This document shows, one piece after another, positions 22,537-33,980 of a stretch of 64,000 nucleotides of DNA. The notes under the pieces were generated by a model, which was given only the letters and a program-made list of their open reading frames with translations, was not told where the DNA came from and ran no database searches. The stretch is taken from positions 7,482,501-7,546,500 of the forward strand of contig JASJZC010000006.1 of NCBI GenBank assembly GCA_037178855.1, given 5' to 3'. Source of the stretch: Oscheius sp. JU75 (taxonomy: Eukaryota; Nematoda; Chromadorea; Rhabditida; Rhabditidae). Made by a program: the position numbers and the translations under genes. Within the stretch, counting starts at the first letter, position 1. Each line of letters starts with the position of its first letter.

Positions 22537-23317
22537 TTCGAAAAGGAAGGAGGGAGGCAAATATCAGGCTAGGCTGATGAAATGGCAGAGTTGTGCGTTC
22601 TAATCTCTGACGTGTAAGAAGAACATACTATTAGAAGGCAGATGAAGAGATTGTTTGCCCGCTGCTTGAGAATTAACACAATTTAATTCTTACAATTTAA
22701 TAATTAAAAAAAATTAATTGCTAATGATCTATGTTCCTCGTCACAAGATTTGTGTGTAAAAACCTAATTGTGAGACCCACCTAGACAAACATGCGTGTTT
22801 TGTATTGATAGCAGGGCTAAGTTGCTCATACTAAATTCGTAGCGCCAGTCAGATTTGAGAATTTTCTGTCTGTATATTGGCTACTCTCCCGTTCTGTTCG
22901 TGTTATTTGGTCCCGCAACGATTAAATCTTTGCATAAGAAACCTTTCCGCACATTCCGTAACAAATTTCACTGAATACGAATCACCGTACATTGAGTCAT
23001 TTCAATGAGTCCTTCGCAGAGACAAGAACTCTTTCTCATTAGAGGACTTCCTTCTTACAAGATTGATCCCTACCTCCTCTTTCATTTTTGATTTCTGAAC
23101 ATCTAACCTCTAAAACATCATCGAATCCGGCATTTGGTGATCCGTTCTCATTCTCAGCAACAGATGCACATTTGAGTATGTTTTCACACTACTCGGGCAT
23201 AATCCGCGTCGCTAGGTGCTGACATTGATTCAATTAGTCTGGTTACATCGTCATAACCTTTTCTCAGAAAGAGGGATTTTCTTGAACTTTCCTTAATGCC
23301 AGACTTCCAGACTTCTT
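22537..23317. promoter_or_regulatory. Common upstream region of the two NHR genes
   Basis: Non-coding stretch of 780 bp between divergent start codons. It is AT-rich around 22680-22720. A splice-acceptor-like CTTCCAG lies at 23304-23310, just before the ATG of the plus-strand gene. No repeat or recognisable binding-site cluster. Confidence 0.4.
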
Positions 23318-25174
23318 ATGCTAGCAACAACTTTGTATGGATTGAACTGTAGAGTCTGCGGTTCTGAAAAAGCTGGTCTGCACTATGGGGGAAACGTTTG
23401 CTCGTGAGTTCTTTCATTCGTTCTCACGCCAGAGATCATTTCCAGATGTTGCCGCGTGTTTTTCCTTCGTCAAACTAAACGTACCAAAAAGGCGGTGTGT
23501 CGAAGAAATAGCTCATGTATTATCTTGCCTGGAGCCCTCGATAACTGCCAGGCTTGTCGTTACAGTAAATGCCTCGAGGCCAACATGAAGCCTTCAGGTT
23601 AACTATTTCTTTGTTCAAATTGAGACTTATTTTAGAGGTGGGAAAGCAAAAATACACGAAAAGAGATCGAGATGAAATTGTGGTCAAAATTGAAGAGAAG
23701 ACGATAACTGTAACAAATAGAGAGTGCCCGTCTGTAACGTATGGAGACCCGATAACAACAGTCTGCAAATACGATGTGAGTCAAATGCTTATCTGTTAAG
23801 TCATCAAAATTATGATGATGCCCTTTTTCGGTACGGGACACCGACAGCGTTGAACAGGGGCCTGACGTAGTCAGTCTCTAAACTGTTGTTCGATGGTCAC
23901 TGTATAAAGTATGAGTTTAGCAGAACTGTTGGGACTACAAACCTGATTGTTGGGACGTTTCTCTCACACACGACACACTTCCACATCTAGTCGAAGCCAA
24001 TACATACTTTCCGGTAGATATTGTTTTCCAAGACCAGAAAGTTAACTTAGAGAGGAGTGAATACGAGCGTCTCCGCAGGGTTTATGTACTTGAAAACACT
24101 GGGCTGTCTTCAAAATACTACAGACTATGTCAATTGTCTGCTGGCCCTTCAGAAGTTCATCAACAATCCCGACGGTGTGGATCCGGTGGACGTATATGCT
24201 AATCTGAATGTTTCTCTTGCTGATGTCCTCCTCAACTCTCAAATTTGTTGTTCGAGAGCAGCTGTAAGAGAGGCGAACTTTTTGGGAAAACTCTTGCAGA
24301 TAACTTTTGATCGATGGACGCCGGAGCCTGATGCAGAATACAGTTTTATGCACACCTACTGTCGATCCGTCACCCACTATGCAGACTTTTTGACAGCTGC
24401 TTCGGAATTACACAGCTTAGTAGAGCAGGACAAGGTATTCTTGTCTTACTTTAGTTTTTGAGGAAAATTCATTGCGGGTTCAATTGCACCATGTATCCAC
24501 CTCCACGCTTATAATATCTCACTACAGATGAAGCTAGTCCAATACAATCAAATGGATGTCTGCTTTCTCGGCTCTCTCTTTGAAATGTGGCAGGCCAAGT
24601 TTAGCAGCAGCAAATTGAAGGCACGAAGTTCCCGGTTTCATCTAAAAGCGGCAGATCAGGCGAGGTGAGAATTCTTCTCGGTCAATCACCCGGGACAATT
24701 TAAGGATCGACAACATGATAGTCAATCTAACTGGTTACCACGACTACTTCCTGAGCAGCATGCAACGACTCGAAATTACGGCTGGGGAGGTTGTTGTTCT
24801 CAAGTTTATTGTTCTGTTTTCTCCTCGTGAGTTGTCTACCCGAGAAAAGAAAATTCAATTTCCCAGCTTTGGGAATATCCGAAAACGGTTTGTGTATTAT
24901 CAACCAGGCAAGGTCCAAGTACTGCCAAATTCTAAGCAGTTATATCTTCGAGAGGAACCCTCGCATTACTTTGTCCGCTCACACGGAACGAGTTGGAGAA
25001 ATGCTGGGAATGCTCAGAATGCTAAAGGTTTGAGGTCAATGTTACATTTATTGACAGGTCTTAATTTAGGAGGCGACCTTCTTTATCAACCAGATGTACG
25101 CGTATTTTACTGTTAACGGCTCAGCCAACATGAACGGCCAATTGACTTACGATATTCTTATTAGGAACTATTGA
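23318..25174 (+). CDS. Nuclear hormone receptor (divergent nematode NHR), gene 2
   Basis: ATG at 23318. First zinc finger NCRVCGSEKAGLHYGG..C, then after a 42-nt intron SCCRVFFLRQT; second finger AVCRRNSSC...NCQACRYSKCLEAN. A charged hinge follows (KQKYTKRDRDEIVVKIEEK). Ligand-binding-domain exons include a long helical exon at 24080-24435 (VNCLLALQKFINN, LLNSQICCSRAAVREANFLG), MKLVQYNQMDVCFLGSLFEMW, EITAGEVVVLKFIVLFSP and LTLSAHTERVGEMLGMLRML, a typical NHR helix pattern. The last exon (ending YDILIRNY, stop 25172-25174) assumes a 42-nt intron at about 25028-25069; an alternative frame would stop near 25116. It is divergent from NHR 1 and 86 bp upstream of the next gene on the same strand. 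Confidence 0.82.
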
Positions 25175-25260
25175 CTCGTTTCCGGAATAAATTACTTTTG
25201 CGAGTAGGTCGAGATTCCCGGACGTGTAATTACCAAGCGCACTTTCGCTCCAAAACCACA

Positions 25261-26119
25261 ATGCGTCTCGTCGCCTTACTCACTCTCCTTTCACTATTTT
25301 TAGATACCGAATCGGTTAGAACACAATATTCGTTTTCTTAAACTGTTTTTAAGCAATGTTGTATAGGCGGTGGGTTGAACGGCAACGGATGTGGGGCAAG
25401 CCACGAGTCTACACAGTTCCAGATGTCCGATCCGCTCCAACCGAGAACTAACAATTGGTATTTCTTTTTGCAGTCTGTTCGAAGAGTGACTGAAAAACTT
25501 GGCAGAGTACACTCAGCACCGGCACGTTTTTTGTGGCGACAAGTCCCAGAAGCTAAATGATTGTTTTTCGCTGGCTGACTGGACTTGAGTTAGAGACCAG
25601 TCTCATACGCTTCGGCGGAGCGACTCACACTGTCAATTCTCATTTAATATCATGAACTGACTTGACTTGTCAACTCTAATCTAGGATAACACTTGAAAGG
25701 CTACAGAAACTGTCAAGTGTTTTCCCAGATAAGAGTTGACATGTGTCGCAGACCGACGCCTTTTGCCAATTGTAAAGGTAGGATATCACTTTTCAGGAGA
25801 AGAAGGGCTTTGAATCGCCGGGTGAAACGAGAGAAACGGTCGGTTGGAGAAGAAGGGAGCAGTTGTCCGATGAATTTTCTCCAGAAAGCTATCGACGATG
25901 TACCTCAGCCCTTTTTTATTAATCACAAAAGTTTAGGGGATGGTCGGCAGTCCATCTAAGTCAATGCACAAAATACATTCCTTTCTCACCTACATGGATC
26001 GAGAAGACCTCGGTGTGGTTTGCAGCCTTGACACCTTTCTATTCGAAACATACTCTAACGGCTTTTGTCACCAGAAGAACAACACTACGGGCGAGAATTG
26101 TCTTATTTTTGAAATATAA
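25261..26119 (+). CDS. Secreted cysteine-rich protein (DUF19-like?), exon model tentative
   Basis: ATG at 25261 opens a clear signal peptide (MRLVALLTLLSLFLDTES). After a small intron comes QCCIGGGLNGNGCG, then pieces in other frames best joined by short introns: YTQHRHVFCGDKSQKLNDCF (about 25500-25565), DMCRRPTPFANCKG (25739-25780), and VCSLDTFLFETYSNGFCHQK...NCLIFEI ending at TAA 26117-26119. The spacing of paired cysteines resembles secreted nematode DUF19-type proteins, but I am not certain of the family or of all junctions. The start codon is 86 bp after the NHR 2 stop, so it could share an operon or simply be close. Confidence 0.5.
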
Positions 26120-26248
26120 CTGTGTCCAATATTATGCCAAAAAGCTTGAGTGAAGGAATCATTGTGTATGAGAATGTGAGTTCCGTCTGGAGAACTTACC
26201 CGGACATTTCAACTATTTGGACCCTAGTGGTAAAAGGCAAGTCAAGAG

Positions 26249-27783
26249 CTACAAAAATAGTGTTGGGAGGAAAATGAGGAGCGATGGCAGGAGTGAGAAT
26301 GAGGACATAGCCATCAGATTGACCCAACAGTCCAACTTGTGAAGAGGGACCTCCACCAGACGAGCCCCAACATAGTTCAGCGGACTTGCTCTGTCACAAA
26401 CCAATGAGTTTCGGTCTCGAATCTTGAAAGCACTGGTAATTAAGTAAAGTGTAAGAGACTCACCACATTGGTGGTTCGGATCCAGGTCACGTAGTCCTTG
26501 CTCTGACAGTCACAATGGTAAGGATTCCTCAAGACCAGCGAATTTTCCTTCAGCGTTGAAGCAAGCTCTCGGAAGGAGGGAGTCAAAGTGAAGAACTGAT
26601 TCCTGCTCAGATCCAGACTGTTAACATTGGCCAGGCAGGTTCTATTGACATGCAAGGTCTTCATAAAGTTTTGTCGAAGATCGAATCTTGTTAAAGACGG
26701 AAACGGACACGGCAAGTCATAGGGAATCGTTGACAGGAAGTTGTAGGATAGGTCAAGCACCTAAAATAGAAAGATTGGTTCATGACTCAGACTGGAAACC
26801 TGTAGATTTTCTAGATTTGCTCGCTGAAACATCTTCATCATCAAATTGAATTGGATGGTACGGTTGAGAGTTTGCGTGAAGGCTCTTCGAAGATACAACT
26901 AATAATTTATATAAGAAAATACAGCGAAATCGTACCTCTGTCAAATGTGGAGTATGGGTCAGAAAGTCCACATCGGTTTGCTTCAAGACTATCTCATTGT
27001 TGGACAGGTCGAGGATACGCAGGTTCGGAAGACCTTTCAGTGCATTCGGATTGAGATTCACTGAACTTTATCTTTTCCTACAATCATTCACAAAAATACC
27101 TATGTAGTTAGCAGAAATGTTGAGAACCCACAATCGGCTGTGAGAGACCCCTCCAAAAAGTGAGGTTGCCGGAAGATCTTGAAAGTTATTTCCATGAAAC
27201 GTGACTTTTTCGAGGGATCTGAAAGAGTTGGGTATTTTACTCTCCAGAGTGCTGTCAATCTGTTCTTCCTGTCTTTAGAAGCAAGCTGGCCAATTCATGG
27301 CCCTCGAGGGGGACAGCCGGGGCTGTCATGTAAACGAGAGCAGTCTATTGGAAGGCTCTCTCGCGTAATTGCTTGAAATTAATAATAGCGGTCAATATGT
27401 ATGGGTGGCCGGAAATGTCCCGCACCTACTCACTTGTAATGGTTATTGACATTCAAGAAAATGTCCGTGTCCACAAATTGAGCATTTATGCAGGACAGCT
27501 CCCCGGTGTCCTCCTTGCATTGGCAGGCAGCATGATCTGCCAGCGATCCCCTACAGACGTACTGAGAACTGGGGTCCTGGAAAGATTTCGGGTTCGAGAT
27601 AAATCTTGAGTAATTTACTTCCTGTGTGTAGGCAGGTCGTGGACGGTCGCGAGAGACGACAAGGTCGCCGGCCCACGCCAGCCAAAAAAAGAACAACCAC
27701 GGCCGTATTCTGTACACTAAAAAATAATAATTACTGAGAATGGGAACGGAAAGACGAAATGGATGCAAAAACAACAAAACCAT
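26249..27783 (-). CDS. Extracellular leucine-rich-repeat protein, membrane-anchored
   Basis: ATG at 27783. A hydrophobic N-terminus (PWLFFFWLAWAG) acts as signal sequence, followed by a Cys-rich LRR N-cap (YVCRG...ACQCKEDTGELSC), then repeats: LEKVTFHGNNFQDLP, LWVLNISANYI, LPNLRILDLSNNEI, VLDLSYNFLSTIP, FPSLTRFDLRQNF, VNSLDLSRNQFFTLT. The LRR C-cap is NPYHCDCQSKDYVTWI continued after a small intron by SLVCDRASPLNYVGARL...LDC. A hydrophobic tail (SSFSLLPSLLIFLPTLFL) just before TAG at 26249-26251 could be a membrane helix or GPI signal. Exons around 27240-27430 are less certain. The role is probably adhesion or receptor-like, by family; no intracellular domain is present. Confidence 0.8.
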
Positions 27784-29640
27784 CTCGAGTTCGTGAGATG
27801 TTTTTCCTCTGGAAAATAGAACTGTCCCGTAAAACTCCCGCAAAAAAATTGATCCCGAAGTGACATTCCTTAGCTTAATGAGTTATCGTAAAATCATTGG
27901 GAAATAAAAACTGCTTCTTTAAAAAAAAAGAGGACTAGCATGCGGAACAAGCTAAGCACAAAATGAAATTCTCACGAGAGGGGCATCTAGTGGCAATTCC
28001 GTAGCGATATGAGGCTGTCAAGATCTATCCGACGTAGGCTGGCCAGACAAAAGACTTTCTGCCGGCTCGTTGGCCGGCTGAGAGATAAACGAACAGAGTT
28101 TGGCAGAGGAGGAAAGAGAGTGGGCAATGAACCCGGGGACCCCAAACGAGATTTCCGACAAGTAGTCATGAATACGCCAAACAAGCTGCTCCCTGCGACC
28201 CCTCGGGGTTCAAACAGCTTTCTCAAGACAAAATTAAGCTGAGTAACTAATAGATGCTCACTACGGCCAGTCGAGCGGAAATACGGGCCAAGCATCGATC
28301 GCCCGAGGTGTCAGCCGAGAGTCTAGGGTCTATGCATTCTCTAGACCTATAAACTCTTTTTATTCTTGTTGGAGAACTGTCTGGTATAAATATCGCCCGA
28401 TATTTATTCTTGACTGCGGCCAGGATTAGCTAACAAGATTGATTACGACAGCTGCGAGGGAGGGGTTCCACGAGAGAAGATGCGAATTTTACACTTGGGC
28501 TCAAGTAAAATGACACTTTCTTCGCGTAATTGCAGTCAGAAAATTCGTAAACTAAGATGGTCATACGCTTGGAGTGCATAGAAAACAAGTGGCACTCGCC
28601 TGGACAATCAATTATGCAAAATGGCTCGACCCTTTTAGAGGAGCTCGGAGGCCGACGACCTGTGTTGACCGTGAAATTCGAGTAGTCTGAGAAATAGGAT
28701 CAAGTGAGACACTGACAAAAAGAATGAAAGACTGATGGATTGAGCTGAGCCGGGGGCGGTGTAAGGCTAATGTGCGTGTCATATGGTCTTCCAGAGACAG
28801 CAGCCGAGGCATGCAAATGTAATGAAGTAGTCCATTATGTTGGAGAGGGAGAAGGTTAGAATCACTCCCTTCCTAAGGCAAGAGCCCCAATAGATGGACA
28901 GCCGCACTCAGCGCCCATTTTGACCAATAGAGATGCCATCGGAGGCTAGGCTGTTCTCTCCTGGGAGAGGAGGCAACAAGAGGGGTGGATAGAAGAACCC
29001 ACACGGGGGCCTAATTGCTGCGTGGATTAGCAACAGAGCCACGGTAATTAGTCCCCTAAAAAGGCTCAGGACTCTGGACAGCTGTTACATTCGGAACAGG
29101 CAGTGAAACGGTGAGGGGGCTATTGTAGGAACAAGAGAATATTCTATTGGTCTATTCGTTGCTCAGGCGACATTGAACTCAGTACTGATTCGCCGACTAT
29201 TTAGTCGTGTGACAAGAGATACAATGTGAGGTTTGAACGGCAAAATAGCCACAAACCAGCCGTCCATTTGTTTGGTTTTTGTATTGAAAAGAGGTGGGTG
29301 CGCCACTCCCCCAAAAGCTGAAGTTCCAAATTTTCTCTTCAACTAAATTTTTGACATGTCTTGAATTTTTTGCCTCGTGGTGACGTACGGACAGACAGAC
29401 ATCATTGCACTTTAGTAGTAGAGTATTGCCACGTAGTTTACCTACTGTAATCTCCTCCCATACGCATCCAGTACCTTCTTATCACTCGTTCCCGCGGTAT
29501 CGGTGCCCTACTGCCAACGAACATTCAACGCATTGCACCGGTTTCCTAGGTTTTGCATCTTCTTCTTCAAAATTGCTTCTTATATTCGTCCAACAAAATT
29601 TTGTTTCTTTCAAAACAATACGCGTCCTCAATTGAGACAG
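27784..29640. promoter_or_regulatory. Long non-coding region upstream of the LRR gene
   Basis: 1.85 kb with no supported gene. It is less T-rich than neighbouring spacers and holds a perfect dyad at 28386-28407, CCAAT-like words near 28922 and 29150, two TAATTAG/CTAATTG homeodomain-like words near 29010-29055, and an imperfect inverted repeat GGTCTA...TAGACC near 28327-28348. The open frame at 27987-28295 looks accidental. Cis-regulation of the LRR gene is an inference from position. A GGACAGACAGACATCATTGC word at 29389-29410 marks the start of repeat-derived DNA. Confidence 0.4.
28386..28407. promoter_or_regulatory. Perfect 10-bp dyad, operator-like
   Basis: ATAAATATCG and its exact reverse complement CGATATTTAT are separated by CC. 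It lies about 600 bp upstream of the LRR gene start and next to TATAAA-like words (28350, 28385). A dimeric DNA-binding site is possible, but nothing else supports it. Confidence 0.35.
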
Positions 29641-29654
29641 TTAGTTTCAAGTTC

Positions 29655-30874
29655 TATATAACAAGCTAGGCTGCCGCCCCTTCGGGGCGGTAGCCTAACT
29701 TGTTGAGCCCCTTGAGGCATATCTACCTTGTCCTTTCCCCAGCAAAAACGATTGCTGATGTCATTTCTAATAAGTGAAACTCACTGTCCACTCTTTGACC
29801 CCACTTTCTATCCCTCAAACCCACTTCCCTTTCACTCTTTGAACCCATTTCCCATTCCTCAACCAAGCTCCCTGTCCAAGTAATGCTAACGCCCCTTGGG
29901 GCTCAAAATAAAGCTTCATTCCTTCCAAAACTGCTAAAATTCTACTTCCTTCTGTCCAATTGTCGTGACCCTTTCCTCACACTTCAATCTGTCCGCATTC
30001 CCTCCAATCGAGGTACCGTGACAGGAGCAACGTCCTCTCAACGAAGCTATCTCCCAAACTGACTCGATTTGGCTTGACTTGCAAACAATTAGTGTGCGCA
30101 CAAAATAGTGCACACTAATTGTCAATTAGGGCTTCAGACAGACAGACAGACAGACAGAGACGCGAGGACAATTTAAAATAGACAAGTTAGGCTACGCCCC
30201 TTCGGGGCTCTGTAATAATCCGATTCTTTCAAAACTGCTCGATTCCTACTTCCTTCTGTCCAACTGTCGTGTTCCTTTCCTCCCACTTCAACCTGTCCGT
30301 ATTCCCTCCAATCGAGGTACCATGACAGGAACAACGTTTCCGCAACGAAGCTATCTCCCAAACTGACTCGATTTGGCTTGACTTGCCAACAATTAGTGTG
30401 CGCACAAAGTAGTGCATACTAATTAGCCTAACTTGTTGGGCCCCTTGAGGCATATCTACCTTGCCCTTTCCCCAGCAAAAACGATTGCTGATGTCATTTC
30501 TAATAAGTGAAACTCACTTTCCACTCTTTGACCCCACTTTCTATCCCTCAAACCCACTTCCCTTTCACTCTTTGAACCCATTTTTCCGATTTCTCGACCC
30601 AACTGCCTGTCCAAGTAATGCTATTGCTCCTTGGGGTTTAATGCCAGTAATAATCCGATTCTTCCAAAACTGCTCGTTTTCTAATTCCTTCTGTCCAACT
30701 GTCGTGACCCTTTCCTCCCACTTCAACCTGTCCGCATTCAATCTAATCAAGGTGCCGTGACAGGAGCAACGTCCTCCCAACGAAGCTATCTCCCAAACTG
30801 ACTCGATTTGGCTTGACTTGCAAACAATTAGTGTGCGCACAAAATAGTGCACACTAATTGGCAATTAGGGCTTC

Positions 30875-30905
<31 letters not shown>

Positions 30906-30930
30906 GACGCGAGGACAATTTAAAATAGAT
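29655..30930 (+). repeat. Tandem cluster of Rep1 units
   Basis: Two long units of about 500 bp (roughly 29690-30185 and 30425-30928) and a shorter central unit (about 30186-30424) share the same order: GAGGCATATCTACCTTG, CAGCAAAAACGATTGCTGAT, CTTTGACCCCACTTTCTATC, ACTTCCTTCTGTCCAA, CGTGACAGGAGCAACG, GACTCGATTTGGCTTGACTT, a 12-bp-arm inverted repeat, a GACA microsatellite of variable length, and GCGAGGACAATTTAAAATAG. The cluster is led by a strong hairpin at 29662-29702. Minus-strand open frames (29934-30125, 30229-30453, 30565-30864) are the repeat itself and are not conserved as protein. The cluster ends 45 bp before the Nudix start codon. Confidence 0.85.
29662..29702. repeat. Stable hairpin at head of Rep1 cluster
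   Basis: CAAG(C)TAGGCTGCCGCCCC, loop TTC, GGGGCGGTAGCCTAACTTG: about 18 paired bases with one G-T pair. An equivalent hairpin with paired substitutions occurs at 49984-50026. Confidence 0.75.
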
Positions 30931-30973
30931 GTTGAAAAAACGTTTTTGAAGAAAGCTTTATTACAGACTTGCA

Positions 30974-32003
30974 ATGATATTCACGTCTAAAAAAGACGTT
31001 TTTGGAGGAGTCACGGTAGAGACTATAAAACTACCGGAAGATTGCCGTAAAACTTTTGAAGAATCCTTGCAAGAATCCCTTCTACATTGGGCGGAGAAGG
31101 AGACTCGCGGAGTTTGGGTCAAGGTTCCTCTTCAGGTAAATGCGACAAGTTAACCGATTAAGAAACGTTTTAGGACTCGGAATTTGTACCAATTCTTGTC
31201 CGGTACGGATTTCAATATCACCATGCGCAAAAAGACTTCCTGATGATGACCAAATGGCTGCCGGAAGGACTCAACACCCTGCCGCTCTATGCCCACACCC
31301 ACATTGGAGTAGGTGGAGTTGTACAGGACCCGGAAGGAAGAATATTGATGATGAGAGAGAAAGGAAAACAGTAGGCTTCGAATCAAAGAAAACGAATAAA
31401 ATTAAGTTCAGCGGCTACAGAGGCTGGAAATTCCCGGGCGGGCTGTCAGATCCTGGCGAACAGATTTTTGAAACGGCGGCAAGAGAGGTCAGAGAAGAAA
31501 CTGGAGTTCATGCCGTCGGAGAGAAGGTCCTTCTTTTTAGGTAAAGTGCACAGGCTGGAATCTTGTCTAATGTCCGGTGCGTACCCGCATTGATTGCCTT
31601 TTGAACCGTTGTCGTCAAGCTTTTGTTGACACTATTGAGTAAGGAAAGAACCTTTCAAAATCACAGACAATCTCCGACCTCGCAGTTTCCCGGCGTTGGA
31701 GACATTTATTTCGTTGTGTCAATGTCGCTAAAGGATCCAAAGAACAGCGAGATTAAAATATGTCCCCATGAGACGGAAGAAGCCCGCTGGTTCACGCTGC
31801 AAGAGGTCGAGAAGCTCACTGATGTCGAGATTGCGCCCTTTGTCAAAAGAATTATTCTACAACATAGAAGTGTCAACGGAAGACAGGTAGGAGAGAGTTG
31901 TGGCGAAAAGTGTTAGATTTAGGCGTTCGCTCTCCACGAAATAAACTTCGCTGGCAGAAAAATGCAAATTTTCATGGCAGACACAACTTTAAGTTCCATA
32001 TGA
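30974..32003 (+). CDS. Nudix hydrolase, NUDT6-like
   Basis: Hydrolase of a nucleoside diphosphate linked to another moiety; substrate not predictable. ATG at 30974. The N-terminal half ([33 protein letters not shown]) and THIGVGGVV match the NUDT6 architecture. The Nudix box G(5x)E(7x)REVREETGV is intact at about 31437-31512: [21 protein letters not shown]. Further on come [29 protein letters not shown] and, after a 36-nt intron, [14 protein letters not shown] with stop TGA 32001-32003. AATAAA follows at 32009-32014. A plain reading without the last intron would stop at 31916. The gene starts immediately downstream of the Rep1 cluster, so its promoter or outron must lie in or next to repeat DNA. 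Confidence 0.88.
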
Positions 32004-32550
32004 TACAATAAAGTGATTAGCAAGGGTTTGACCACTGTAGTAGCTTTGTCGGGAAGATTTTTCCTCTATCGTCTGTCGTTCGCTGAACGTTCTCCGCTTC
32101 TCACCCTTTCTTGTTTTTATTTCCCACTAACAGTACTCACAAGGTAAAGCAAGCGTGAGAAACTTTAAATGTTCAGCTGGTTTCAGTTCTGTTGTTCCCT
32201 TTTCACTCAGATCTATGTCTCAGGCTAAACTAGATCTCGTTTGTATTCAACTTCATTACAGCTTGACCTCTCTTTTGTACACGGAAATAGGACTTTCCAG
32301 GCTTTCGTACACAACATCCACGGTAACCTTAACCCCTAACCTTCCAGGTTATTCATGTCAGCCTGTTTGACTCTTCAAATTATCTTTTCAGCCCCCAAGA
32401 AAAGCTAGACTCATCTCAAAAGAATAACGAGAGCGAACATCATTCGACTTCTTTCTCGGTTGCTGTAAGTAGCTAGGAGTGCAACGTCTGTCGTCTTACT
32501 CACTCTCTTTTTCGCACGTCTAATGGAATAACTGATCATCAGTTCCACCA
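32004..32550. other. Spacer between Nudix and Str-type receptor genes
   Basis: 547 bp with the poly(A) signal of the Nudix gene at its start and a CATCAG acceptor at 32537-32542, 8 bp before the receptor ATG. No other gene is seen. Confidence 0.5.
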
Positions 32551-33974
32551 ATGCTTCTCGTACAGGAATACGGCTACCTAGTTGTGGCTGGGTGTATCTT
32601 GGCTGGTTTGCTCAACTGGGTGGCTATTCCTCTGTCTATTTGTTGGTGCAAATACAGTCTCGGCTCGTACAAGATCATAATGCTAGTTTTCTCCACAACG
32701 AACATGCTCCACATGATCGTGGACACGGTCTCACACCCCGTATGTTTTGTTCCTTGAGGCTTTGATAAAACATAACTAGCGTTTCTTCTACCAGAAGCAC
32801 CTCATTGTTCTCTACTCTTCCGGTCCAGTAACTCAGCTCGGAGCGCTTCCAGCCAAATATGCCATCTTCTGGATCTGTACCATGTTCGGACTTCAGATCT
32901 TCCTTGAAGCTGTTCACTTCGTCTACAGATACATTTTGCTCTGCAGGTTGTTTATTCAAAATAGGCTTTCCGGAGTACCGCTACTCACCAACTTTCAATT
33001 TTTAACGCCGATAGGCAGCTGCAATCCCGCCGCTTAACGGTTCTTTCAAAAACGCAGACTATTTCAGGGAAGACTACAAGAGTCTGTTATCAGTACGAAA
33101 AATCACGATGTTCACCGCTGTTTCGTACATTGTTTTCGGTACAATTAACTATCTGAACTGGAGTATGTTCGAGAGCACAGAATTCGATGTCTATAGTGCT
33201 GTTGGGAACTTGACTGTAGCTCAAGAGCTTCATGGCTTATCGTTTTTGTACATGGTAAGACACTTACACATTTTTGTGATCTGCCCAATTCAGAAAACCA
33301 CTAATTCTGGAGAACTGACTCCCATTTGGACCAGCTACGCAGGAATATGCAGTCTGTTAGGTTGCAACACAGTCCTCTTCTCGGTTATCTGCGTTTGCGG
33401 GTATAAGATACATCGCACCGTAACTGCTGTAGGAGTCCTTAGTTTGCCTTTATTGATAGTTTGCAGAAACTTTCCATGTCGCGAATGAGTCCAGCCACTT
33501 TAGAAATGCACAGGGTGCTGTTTAAGATGCTCGTCGTACAGGTTAGTATGTCTGTTCCAGAGACAGCTTCGTAAGCATGAGAGTCGAAAATAGCACACCA
33601 ACCTTTAAACAATGATAATCAACAGTATTTGAACAACGACATGGGGGAGGGGTGGTGCGGAGCCCTGACCGTTTTTTTTTGGAATGTGGACACAAACAAA
33701 AACATTCTTTCAGACTTTTATTCCTCTCATACTGTTACACATCCCCTGTGCTATGTGTATGATAGGACCGATGCTTTTTGATATGAGCTGGATGGGCAAT
33801 ATTCCCATGCTGGCTGTTCTTCTCTATCCCATCTTCGAACCATTCGTCGTCGTATATTACCTGAGCGCACATCGACTGCGAAAAGTTCGAAAACGTTTTC
33901 GGCAACAACGAGATTCAAAATGTCAACCCGTGACCATGAACTCGGCCTCAGCAGTGACACCTTCAAAAAATTAA
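32551..33974 (+). CDS. Seven-transmembrane chemoreceptor, Str type
   Basis: ATG at 32551. Membrane segments appear in order: YLVVAGCILAGLLNWVAIPL, then the Str-type hallmark LGSYKIIMLVFSTTNMLHMIVD, FWICTMFGLQIFLEAVHFVYRY, MFTAVSYIVFGTINYLNW, YAGICSLLGCNTVLFSVIC, then LEMHRVLFKMLVVQ followed after an intron by TFIPLILLHIPCAMCMIG, and finally MLAVLLYPIFEPFVVVYYL with a basic tail. The pattern (helix-start Q, P in TM6, YP..EP in TM7) fits the str/srd/srh superfamily of nematode olfactory GPCRs. Introns are about 40-150 nt; the one near 33541-33710 is the longest. Stop TAA 33972-33974 is only 6 bp from the stop of the convergent lipase gene. Confidence 0.82.
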
Positions 33975-33980
33975 ATTTAT

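Noticed and set aside
29934-30864. Minus-strand frames with similar peptides in tandem, looking like a small gene family
   Set aside because: They coincide with the Rep1 units, including spacer and palindrome, and the similarity is equally strong at non-coding positions.
29600-30930. CRISPR-like or telomere-like arrays
   Set aside because: The repeats are about 500-bp units with a short GACA microsatellite; there are no regular short repeats with spacers and no TTAGGC tandem runs.
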